Origin: Piezodorus guildinii
Lineage: Eukaryota > Arthropoda > Insecta > Hemiptera > Pentatomidae
Assembly: GCA_023052935.1 (NCBI GenBank)
Contig: CM041292.1
Location: 169,019,400-169,083,399, forward strand
DNA: 64,000 bases
Direction of reading: 5' to 3'
In this document: piece by piece, positions 34,631 through 43,569 of the stretch
Layout of the letters: each line of letters begins with the position of its first letter
Position numbering within the stretch: the first letter of the stretch is position 1
Program-made: the position numbers and the translations under genes
The notes under the pieces: model-generated
What the model saw: the letters and a program-made list of their open reading frames with translations, nothing else
What the model was told of the DNA's origin: nothing
The model's database searches: none

Positions 34631-34765
34631 ATTACTTACGTGACTCCGTGAAAGCTTTGCCTACAGAAGTGATGTTTCCCAGTTTAAAAAACGCTCATTG
34701 CGTGGAACGGAAAATATGAGAACTAGAATGTCCGTTAGGAGAATGTCCTTAAAAATAGAATGTCC

Positions 34766-34984
34766 TTTTCTTATTGATAAGGGTCTTTTTTCATCGCCCA
34801 TTTCTTTCTCCCCCTTTCCATACTCATATCTTTCTCCGTTACATATCCTGGTTGTTATCTTGTTTCTTTTAGCCCTGATGAAGGCCCACATTGTAGGCCG
34901 AAACGTCGGCACATAATTAAAATAACGCTTATTTTTAATTGTGTGTTTTTAATTTATGACCGCACCCCCAACCATCTTCCTCAT
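34766..34984 (-). repeat. Right arm: inner 85-bp and outer 136-bp inverted repeats, contiguous
   Basis: 34766-34850 pairs with 34546-34630, and 34849-34984 pairs with 33949-34084. The contiguous arrangement here is probably the ancestral order. The spacer between the two inner copies is only 135 bases (34631-34765). Confidence 0.95.
34871..34910 (+). ncRNA. Hammerhead-ribozyme-like motif, right arm
   Basis: The core is CTGATGA, then stem II as GGCC...GGCC around CACATTGTA, then GAAA, then CGTC. Stem I pairs GCC before the core with GGC after GTC, so cleavage would follow GTC. Helix III is only AC/GT without a loop, so a single copy should be weak, but two copies could form the self-complementary ACGT helix. 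Such short helix III forms are known from Penelope-like elements and retrozymes. One extra A follows CTGATGA before stem II. Activity is not shown. Confidence 0.65.
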
Positions 34985-35000
34985 GTAAAAATGTTACATA

Positions 35001-35463
35001 GGTTTGCTTCTGTTCAAGATATTCATTTATGTTTAACTTTTTTTTTTTGTTTCTTTTTTATCATTTTTCTGTGCATTATTTTATTTTTTTTAAATAAAAT
35101 ATTTTATCTCTATTACTATTGTCCCTGTAATATAAAGAATATGATAAAAAAAAAAAAAAAATTGCTATCCTCTCAATAGACTAAAATACTAGAAACAGCT
35201 CGTAGATAAGAATGATATAAATGTACAATATAAGATTTAACTTCTGTCTATGTAGAATTTATCATATTATATACAGCCAGCATTTTATGGATTACAAATT
35301 ATGATACATATGGATCTGCATATATATATATATAAATACACACATACATACAAACCCTAAGTCATATTACAACCGTAAATAAATCCAAATAATAAAATAT
35401 ATTAGAACAAAAAAAAAAAATAGAGAAAATTTAGATAAAAATAAAGAGGTCAGATAGTTAAGT
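35001..35463. other. AT-rich stretch, probable 3' UTR of the next element
   Basis: It has T-rich and A-rich runs and a short (TA)n at about 35321-35334. The part next to 35464 may be the 3' UTR of the minus-strand CR1/L2-like remnant. No other feature is seen. Confidence 0.4.
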
Positions 35464-36056
35464 TTATAATAAATGCACGGCAGATTGATGTTCGAGGAGA
35501 TGGATAAATAGATGATGCTTAAAGGAAGTTAAGAATGGGCATGTACGAATCGACATGGACAAGGAATTCCAAAATGAGGATGCTCTTATGACGAAAGATC
35601 TCTTAAATGAAGCAGTTTTGTGGGATGGAATGAGCAGGTTCAAGGGTTGGGATCTTGTGTTAATGGATCGGACAGAGGAGTGTGGGGTAAACAAATTGTA
35701 ACTATAGAGGGTTTTTTTTTTTATTCTGAAGGATTGGTAGAGGTAAGTTCCTAGGAAGTATTGCCGTCGGAATTTAGGATAAAGCCACTTCAACTCGGCA
35801 TACCAGGTGGAGACATAAGAGCGCCGAGAGATTCCGAAGATGAATCTAATAAAACAGTTCATTAATCTCTTCAGTCTCATCTCAGGCATCTCGGACAGTC
35901 CGCCGAACACCAGGCAGCCATAATCGAAGTGGTGGAAGATGAGAGAGGAAACTAGGAGTTGGCGGGTTTTAAGGGGTATTAAGTCACGTAATCAGAGGAA
36001 CTGTTTAAGGATGGCTATGGATTTTCTAGAAATGTGATTATTCCAGGTTTTGGTCG
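35464..36056 (-). mobile_element. CR1/L2-like non-LTR C-terminal remnant
   Basis: The open part (35910-35464, 148 codons) has RLKRLMNCFIRFIFGISRRS, a WLYPKFRRQYFLGTYLYQS stretch, and IPSHKTASFKRSFVIRASSF followed by WNSLS. This is the C-terminal domain common in CR1/L2-type elements. Upstream, the same strand continues with QLLVSSLIFHHFDYGCLVFG and, after an in-frame TGA, WNNHISRKSIAILKQF. The RT core is absent. Confidence 0.7.
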
Positions 36057-36545
36057 AGGAATATGCCTATGTATAGGAATACTTAATTATTATATTGTAT
36101 AATCCAGTTGTAAATTTCTTTATTATAAAATAAAAAAAATCCTCTTTTTACTGAACAATAATTACTTTTTTCTTTGTTAAGTTCCTTATGAAACTGAAAT
36201 GTCCATCTCGGTTTCTGCTTCGTCCTTTTAACGTTTAGTATTCAATCTATCTCCCTTTGTAATGGTATAATTAGAGGATGACTCCTACCCTGCAAAGAGA
36301 CTTGAGACGTGGAGCCAATTAGAAGCAGTTGGAGATGGCGGCAAAGAAGGTGGGACAACCTGAGGGCTGCCTGCGAGGGTTATTAAGTCATTCCGGATGA
36401 CCCTTGAGCTACTTAAATCAAGGACTTCTAGTAATTTATTGAGTCATGTCTCCTGCAGGAGTCATTTCTTCACGGCTGTTACTAATCTATTTTTGTTGCA
36501 AAAACTCATTTAAAACATTTTATGATAATCTTTTTTGTTTTTCTT
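36057..36545. other. Stretch without recognised genes
   Basis: A moderately GC-richer patch at 36280-36470 (AGACTTGAGACGTGGAGCC, GGAGATGGCGGCAAAGAAGG) has no frame and no repeat partner in this window. Confidence 0.4.
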
Positions 36546-37060
36546 CCCTGTATATGAATATATAATAAAGGAAAGTAGTGAGGTAGTGAACATTTTTAAA
36601 TCCGAGTTTTCAACGAGAATACAAGTCCGGCCAAAACTCTGGTATAAACTTTGAAAAGGGTATATTTAATTTAGTAGATTCAAAATAAATAACCATCTCA
36701 TCATGAATAATTTTAAAATAGATTTAATAACAAATTAAAGGGAATGGGAATAACCAAATTAAGAGAGAAAAAAACATATTTTTGCTGTATTTTTTTTTTA
36801 TCATTATCAAATCATGAAATTTGAGAAAATATATTATCTTATATACTAGTTACTTTGTGACCTTATATAATAGTGACGAACAGAGGATAAACATAATTAA
36901 TTATTTTCCTTAGCAATTGTTTTATTATTTAATACTTAAAAAAAAAAATCTATCGAAAAACACTATTCGTTAACCTTTTTTCATCTCTAACTTTATTGAA
37001 AATTTCTAAAATTGATTTTATCAACATAGGTAATTGAATGCGGTCTGTTGCTTGCACTAG
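36546..37060 (+). repeat. ACTTTCAC-family subfamily, internally deleted
   Basis: It has a diverged 5' hairpin (CCCTGTATATGAATATATAA) and then part of the middle. Its 3' half matches the minus-strand unit at 24728-25100: TGAGAAAATATATTATCTTA and TCTAACTTTATTGAAAATTT. It ends with a diverged right terminus at about 37020-37055. Confidence 0.65.
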
Positions 37061-37244
37061 ATCTTTCAGGGAAATAAATTGCTCTATTTATAAATAATAC
37101 AATCTGTCACAATCTTGAGCAATGATTATCAGAGCTATAAGAAATTATTCATTCCTTATTTACTGAGTAAACAAAAATAAAATTAAATATTAGTAAGAAG
37201 AATAATATAAACTTAAATAACAAATTAAAAAAAAAAATAAATAA

Positions 37245-37880
37245 TAATCTTGGCCACGTTCAATATTTATATACCGTATCTGAGAACTCCAGAGTGGATA
37301 TAGGTGTGGCAAACCCCAGGTGATCCCAACACCTCTTTGTCAGCATCGTCACCAGTCTAGTTGGCCAGTGAAGAGAGAAAGGGTGCTAGAGCCATATACT
37401 CTAAGGAAATTGAAGAATCTGACCATTGCCAGCACTAAGTTGCATATTTATAAGTGATCTCTCGGCCACTGGCGCTTCAACCTACGAGGAAGGTTATAGG
37501 ATGGTTGGAGCTTGATACGGATTGCGCCAAGGGATTAGAAAGAAGAGTAAGTTTCTGGTGAAAGATTGAGAATTTAGATCTGATGAGATCAGTACATAAG
37601 GGATATTGAGGTAATGATGTAAGTCTTGTTTGTAACATAAAACATTGACTATTGTTCTGAGGACTTCGGACTGAAAGAATTGGATACGTTTGATTTCGAA
37701 AATTTAGTTGTTCCCCATAGTTCAATTCCGTAGATCTACATAGGTTTGAGAATAGTCTTGTTAATTAATAGTTTATTGGAAACGAAAAGTTGTGATGTCT
37801 AGTTCAGTAGTCTATATAACTGACTGAATCTTCTATTGAGCTCTTGTTTAAGTCGAAAATGTGGGTTTCAGGTTATTCTT
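37245..37880 (-). mobile_element. Jockey-B fragment, 3' UTR and C-terminus
   Basis: It matches the Jockey-B UTR (GATCCCAACACCTCT) and C-terminal region. A frame of 82 codons (37725-37477) retains SIFHQKL and SNPLAQSVSSS, as in the LSHHPNPLAQSLSS segment of the younger copy. It is truncated at both ends and has frameshifts. Confidence 0.8.
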
Positions 37881-38426
37881 TTCAGATTTTTAATCATATG
37901 GCCTTTATAAGTCTGTATATAAAAATGGAAGCATGAATTCGGTGAAAACTGGTGAGATATAATACGCAGTCATTCTCACGACAGCTGAACGGATACTTTT
38001 TTTGTGTCTTAATGTTTCGTTTTATCATCGTGAATGTTAGTTTTTGGATTTTTAATTTTCTATACTTGTTAAAATTAATTCACAATGTTTTGAACTATTG
38101 CATCCATCAGTTGACATGTGCTCAATAATTATCATGCCGATTTATTCCTGAAGTATAAGTGAAGAATTCGATCATAAGAATCCCAACAAGGTTATACAAA
38201 TATCGTAGAAAAAAATCTATAAAGCAATTTTCAAAATACGTGTCTATTTTTTTTTTTTTTTATTACTACTGCCATGGGTTGACTCTGAGGCACAGAGACA
38301 TTTTTAGAGACACCTAGCATCTAAAATTGGGTACCCAGATACTCTTTGCATAGCCACTAGACTAGAAACAGTAAAGATGTGTATCAAAATTCCATGTGTC
38401 TTAGTTTGATTCATTTGTCTATTTTT

Positions 38427-39340
38427 ACTTTCCGTTACCTATATAAGGAGTATATAGTAAGAGAAAGTATTGTGATCGTGACAATTTTCGAATTCCAGTT
38501 TTAGACGGAAATACACGTTTTACGGTCCACTGAATCCAAATGACCATGTTCCGCAAAAAGGCCTGTGTGTGTGGTAACTCCAGCACGAAAACGAAAAGTC
38601 CCATGAAAATGAAATTTCATATTTAAGATAACTATACGCCCGAGATGTTATTGCAATTTTTTCATCAAAACCGGCTAACCAGAAGAGCAACTTTAAACCA
38701 TGCATTTTGCACCTATTTACGATTTTCTCAAAAACGGCTAAAACGATTTTAATTAAACTCGCTATATCGATGTAAAATTGTATTGGCTTTAATATAATGT
38801 AGGTTTCATTCTGATTGAAATAGTCTGGTAGGGATTAAATGCTGATATTAAAAAATTAATTCCTCTGTTGGAGAGGAAGAGATTTGATTTTGTAGTTTTT
38901 ATGATATCCAATATTGTTTTTTAACAATGACAATCAGATTCATTGTTAAAAAACAGGTAAATATCCATTTCGATCAAATATCAAATTCGTTCAACGAATT
39001 CAATATCCAACTGAAGGGGAAACTGCAAATAATATTTTTTTAACTTTTACATTTTTTTAAATAATTTTTTTTGTTTTTGAACTCAAGAACACTAATATAC
39101 ATGTAAAGATTTTAGAAAAAATATTATCTTATTCATACTATTGTAAAAGTTAAACCGGAGAGTGATGAAAACCCGATATAACAAACTGATTGTTATATTG
39201 TAGATAATAATATAATAGATTATTTAATAAAATAACAAAATTCTTTAACAATTTATTTTTGTATCTAAATTTGTTTAAAAATTCTTATATTGATATAAAT
39301 AACGGAGGTTATCAAAGTCGTGTGTTGCGCACACCAATTT
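38427..39340 (+). repeat. ACTTTCAC-family dispersed repeat, best full-length copy
   Basis: At 914 bp it has all blocks. The terminus is ACTTTCCGTTACCTATATAA with its hairpin partner GTAAGAGAAAGT. Then come GGAATTCCAG-type sequence, the GTGTGTGTGG/AACTCCAGCACG block, ACTATACGCCCGAGATG, TTTTGCACCTATTTACG, CTGATTGAAATAGTCTGG, the AGAGTGATGAAAACCCG block, and TAACGGAGGTTATCAAAGTC followed by TGTTGCGCACACCA. No frame is recognisable. Confidence 0.75.
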
Positions 39341-39565
39341 TTTTTAAACTGTTGTTAAGTAACATAATGGTTTTATTTTACTGACTATTCATACCCAATC
39401 ATTAATTAAAATGCGCCAGACAGCCACCATTGAAATTCCAGTTTAGCTGTACTAATTGTAAGTTGTTGTTGGCTTAGCTGAACAAGTTTCTCGCCTCTTC
39501 GGAACAGTGTCACTCTGGAATGCAAACATATATCAGACTCCTTGAGGGCCATCTTAATCTTAGCC

Positions 39566-39668
39566 ATCTCATTCTCTCTCCCCTCTCACTCCTCCCCCTC
39601 ACTATCACTCCCTCTCTTTCACTCTCCCTCCCTCTTCACCCCTCTCTCTTCAACCTCCTCCCCCTCCT
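39566..39668 (+). repeat. Polypyrimidine (CT-rich) tract
   Basis: About 100 bases are almost pure C and T on the plus strand. The overlapping frames are low-complexity. Confidence 0.95.
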
Positions 39669-41029
39669 TGCTTATATTAGATACAGACTCAAGGGTATCT
39701 ACTTTCCTCGCCAAATACAACTATTGTTCAGATATTAAAAATTCTTAGCAATGACGCCGAGAATATTATATGCTAACCATGCCCATATAAGAATTTGAAC
39801 ATACATAGTAAAATACTGGTATAGCGGCCAGAATTATATTATACCTACTTATTATGCCTACCTATAATATATGACGTTAGGCATTAAGCACATTACTGCG
39901 ATTTATTACGATTTTACCTTCTCTTTCCAAAGTCCGTAATTTGACGGATGCTTTGACGCGAAATAATACGAAATAAGTAATTATTACCGCTCATATTATT
40001 AATTCACATTTGTGTTATTTTCACAAAAGCGGCTTTAACGGTTTTAAACCCGTTTTATCGACGTTTAATTAAATTTACTTTAATATAAGCTTCCTCATCT
40101 TCCTTTAAATGGTCTGAAAAGGACGGGATCCTATATTGTTAAAATTTATTTCTCTAAAGTGTCTTAAACATCGTTTAATTTATTAAATCGTTCATCTATT
40201 ACTAAAAAAATGCAAATATAAACAATGAATATTAATAACAAGGAGAATATATAATATGATAATAAATATTAATATAAACAGGCAAGAAAGGAGAAATGGG
40301 TCCAATAATAGATACACTGATTTCTAAAAGGACATTTGTCTACTCTTTCCATTTCTTAAAAATGTATCATTCATTTCATATAAAAAGCACACAGGTCTTT
40401 TAAAAACGTATTTGAAAATTCATTTTTATTCCCAGATATAGAAGTTAAGATTTCATTTCAAGTCGTACAATAATGTTTTTTGCATAACGTAGTAATAAAA
40501 TAATTAATATATTAAAACTAAATTCTAGGTTTGAATGTACCAATAATCAAATTGAATTGGTTCAGTAATTAATTATTAAGAATTTTTCTCAATTTCTTAA
40601 CATTTTTTAAAATGAATAAACTATGTAATAGAATCGTTTTTTTCTTTTATTTTTCAGAATAAAAAAACAAAACATTGTATATTTCATAATTTTATAATAT
40701 AATTTTGGACCTACCTTTACCGTATTTTGATAAATAGTAAAAGTTGATAAATGAGTATTATATAAAAATGAAAATAATTTCAAGGTTAACTTTTTGTTTA
40801 TCGCGAATAATAGTTGTGTAACATACTGCTAGGTCGGTCAATATTAAAAAAAAAAAAATATATATATATATATAATGAAGAGTCAAAGAACTATTACTTC
40901 CTTGAAAACTAAATTTAAATTTGTTAAATTTTTAGATTTACCTCATAATATGACTAACTGAAAAATATTATTTTAGTCATAACTTTATTAGTTATAGTGG
41001 ATAAAATTAGTTGACCGCTGAGAATTACT
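39669..41029. other. AT-rich stretch with a weak ACTTTCAC-family remnant
   Basis: 40010-40210 weakly resembles the middle of that family (TCACAAAAGCGGCTTTAACG, GGTCTGAAAAGGACGGGATC). A short (TA)n lies at 40858-40874. No gene is recognised. If the exon at 41388 belongs to a plus-strand gene, this is intron. Confidence 0.45.
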
Positions 41030-41139
41030 AGAAGCAATTAGTACGGACGGCGGTCAGTGAATGAAACAATTAAGTAATAAAATGGTTGAAACTACTTAAT
41101 TGTTTCATTCACTCACCGCCAATTGGACCAATTCCTTCT
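41030..41139. repeat. Foldback (MITE-like) palindrome upstream of the host exon
   Basis: Arms of about 46 bases surround a 15-base loop. GGCGGTCAGTGAATGAAACA on the left pairs with TGTTTCATTCACTCACCGCC on the right with one mismatch, and pairing extends outward with more mismatches to GAAGCAATTAG and CCAATTCCTTC. No target duplication is clear. Confidence 0.8.
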
Positions 41140-41387
41140 ATTATATTAATTATAATCTGTGTAAGAGATATAACCAACCTTAAAGTTAATTTTTTTAATA
41201 TGAAATATTGTTTTATATATCATGACAGTTGACTGATATATATCAAACAACTGCTGTGAAAAATGTAACAGTACATTCGTTCCAAAAATTTGTTCAAATG
41301 CAGACTGAACTGATGAAAAAGCTTTTAGAGAGTGGAGGCAGAGACTGCTAATGTTGCCGGAGTGTAAAACGGTTTCCCTGTTTCCAG

Positions 41388-41515
41388 ATGCCGGAGCTAT
41401 CCAGAGGTTTGACAAGCAGCCTGACTATTCCGAAGTCAACCCTGGGGAGGACATCAAGCTGGATTGCAAGATATTCGACAAGAGGGGCACATGTTCCTGG
41501 CAGAAAGACAACAAG
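41388..41515 (+). CDS. Host exon: part of an Ig-like domain of a cell-surface protein
   Basis: The exon is bounded by a 3' splice site (TTTCCCTGTTTCCAG, ending at 41387) and a perfect donor (AAG then GTAAGA, from 41516). It is 128 bp: two bases finishing a codon, then 42 codons ending in phase 0. The peptide runs AGAIQRFDKQPDYSEVNPGE, then DIKLDCKIFDKRGTCSWQKD and NK. The LDCK...CSW spacing fits the first cysteine and tryptophan of an Ig V/I-set domain, and the preceding EVNPGEDIKL fits its B strand. Such domains are common in insect adhesion receptors of the IRRE/nephrin type, but I cannot name the gene. GC content is well above the flanks. Neighbouring exons are not in view. Confidence 0.82.
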
Positions 41516-41649
41516 GTAAGATGAAATATATTTTAGTTTTCTTTTAATAATACAAAAGCTAACAAAATCGAGCAGTTGCCTGATTAACATAAATACAATA
41601 AAAATAACGTTTTATTTGAAATGATCAAATTATCTGTATTTAATTGATT

Positions 41650-42470
41650 TTTTATTTTGTTATTGAGTGATATTACAATCGGTCCTAATTCATACAATAT
41701 TTATAAATCAATGAAATAATAATACAATAAAGAATTGATGAAATATCTTCAAATTCTAAAAATCACCATACTTATATATAAGCCACAAAGATACAGCTCT
41801 TTAGTGAAGAATCTAGCAATGCTAGAATTCTAATATAAATTTTACAACAGGTCTCGAAGCCACTGCAGTTTCAACCTTCCAGGGTGATGGTAAGGGTTTA
41901 TGGAGCGAGATTGAATTTAAACTAGAGGATTAAGATGATGAATAACGTTCTGATGGAATACGGTCCAATATAGATGGAACATTAGGTCGTGGTATAAGGA
42001 ATGGTTGGTGACATACTAATGAGCACTTACTATTATTTTGACAAAATTTGGATTGAAAGGATTGGATGCGTTTGATGTAAGAAAATTTTGCTGTTTCCCT
42101 CAGTTCAAGTCCATAGGTCCAGATACTGTGTTGTGAGTTAGAAATTTGTTCTCAATAGAGAGTGGATAATTGGCTAAATTGTCGGTTAAGTTCTTGTTGT
42201 TTGACAATAATATAATTCACCAGTTGTCACACGATTTTTCAATTGGAGGAAGCTTTGGAGGTTTAAGGATGAAGTTTCAGGATCTAAGTGACAGGGTAGG
42301 ATAGATGTCTCACCACCGAACGTTGCAAGGAAGATATTGGGGTGAACAGGAACATCAGTCGTGAATAATATGTAAAGGATAGGACGAAGGACGCTGCCTT
42401 GAGAAACACTAGATTCCACATAATTAAAATTTAATTCTTTTTTTTTATGATTGTATCCCTCAACCATTTA
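41650..42470 (-). mobile_element. Jockey-B fragment in the intron after the host exon
   Basis: It runs from a 3' UTR (TTATTGAGTGATATTACAAT) through the C-terminus to the RT core. A frame of 93 codons (42467-42186) reads SQGSVLRPILYILFTTDVP and NIFLATFGGETSIL, where the catalytic FADD has become FGGE. Many indels elsewhere show that it is an old copy. Confidence 0.85.
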
Positions 42471-42610
42471 AAATCTATTTAGCGCAAAAAGGAGTACCCT
42501 TACACCATCAAAAAGATCTTAAAAGGATCAAACACCACTTTTTATAATTTTTCGTTTTCGAATTAATGGTAGATATTTACGTTTCATTTTTTTCCGAAGT
42601 GGATCTAGTA

Positions 42611-42760
42611 TTGGGTTAGCAAATAAGTCCTTCCGGTTTTTCAGGAAGAAATAAAACTCATTAGACATACATTAGTTTTAATCTTCAATATATTGACCAT
42701 TATTTAATACGAATTTTAAGACTAACTGCATTATACTATGTTCATGGAAAATCTGGAGTT
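42611..42760 (+). mobile_element. Mariner-like terminal fragment
   Basis: TTGGGTTAGCAAATAAGTCC followed by TTCCGGTTTTTCAGGAAG directly follows a TA, as expected for a mariner terminal inverted repeat and its subterminal sequence. No opposite end or transposase frame was found nearby, so it is a solitary remnant. Confidence 0.5.
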
Positions 42761-43282
42761 TATTGTCATTTCACTTTTAAATATATACCCTCATATAGCT
42801 TAATATTTATTAATTAATATTTCATCTAATGTTACCATTTTTTTTTTTAAATCGATCATTTTGTTGCCGTTGTTGTAGTGAATCACTAACAGAAATGCTA
42901 GTTGTCAAGTTGACTTCGGTTAGTCTGGAAACATCTGAGCTTGTGCTAATGGCTTTAAACGCTTGTATGCGACACATTCAGGGCCATAGTAAAATTTCGT
43001 ACTCATTGGTGAGATTTTGATCTACAATGTTCTTAAGATTGTTCGTTTTACTTTTATGTGAGACCGTTGAGTATAATTAATATTAACATTATCTGAATTA
43101 TGTTTGGCAAACCACTTTCTACAATAAGCGTATCATCTCAAAATAACAAAAATTTCTATTAGCTTCTGCAACACGCTTGAATGTTTTAAATAAATTCAAC
43201 AAAATATGGCGAAAGTGGGTTTTTTTTTATTTTTTTTTTTATACCCTCTTGTTTTATTTTCAAACAAATACAAATACAAATG

Positions 43283-43284
<2 letters not shown>
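42761..43284. other. Stretch without recognised genes
   Basis: A 63-codon frame at 42829-43020 has no known motif. Confidence 0.4.

Positions 43285-43346
<62 letters not shown>
43285..43346. repeat. (TA)n microsatellite
   Basis: About 31 TA units. Frames across it are artefacts. Confidence 0.97.
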
Positions 43347-43349
<3 letters not shown>

Positions 43350-43515
43350 AAATCAAGAATTTTATTATTCTTGATTTCATTATCATATGTTAATATTTTG
43401 CCAAGGGAGGTTATATCTCTGTTATGATAGTTAATTGTAATAATCAAAGGACTGTTAAACAATTCTTTATTTTAGCATCGTTTAACTCCTGATTCATTTA
43501 AATTAGAAGAAGAAT

Positions 43516-43517
<2 letters not shown>

Positions 43518-43566
<49 letters not shown>
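43518..43566. repeat. (TA)n microsatellite
   Basis: About 24 TA units. A further short tract lies at 43732-43750. Confidence 0.97.

Positions 43567-43569
<3 letters not shown>

Larger units (their letters stand above)
33916..34984. mobile_element. Penelope-like non-autonomous derivative with inverted arms
   Basis: GTAAAAATGTTACATA flanks it at 33900-33915 and 34985-35000, a 16-bp target duplication. Inside are a 33-base extension (33916-33948) and two 136-bp arms in inverted orientation (33949-34084, 34849-34984). Next to these sits a second inverted pair (34546-34630, 34766-34850). Penelope-like elements typically have terminal repeats that carry hammerhead motifs, a short extension at one end and target duplications of variable length, all of which fit. 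No RT or GIY-YIG coding sequence is present. Confidence 0.7.

Noticed and set aside
22240..39340. ACTTTCAC family as Helitrons or LTRs
   Set aside because: The ends lack CTRR and TG..CA, no tandem LTR pairing is seen, and no helicase, gag or pol remnant is present.
41146..41590. Minus-strand frames across the host exon
   Set aside because: They are antisense to an exon with proper splice sites and Ig-domain residues on the plus strand.
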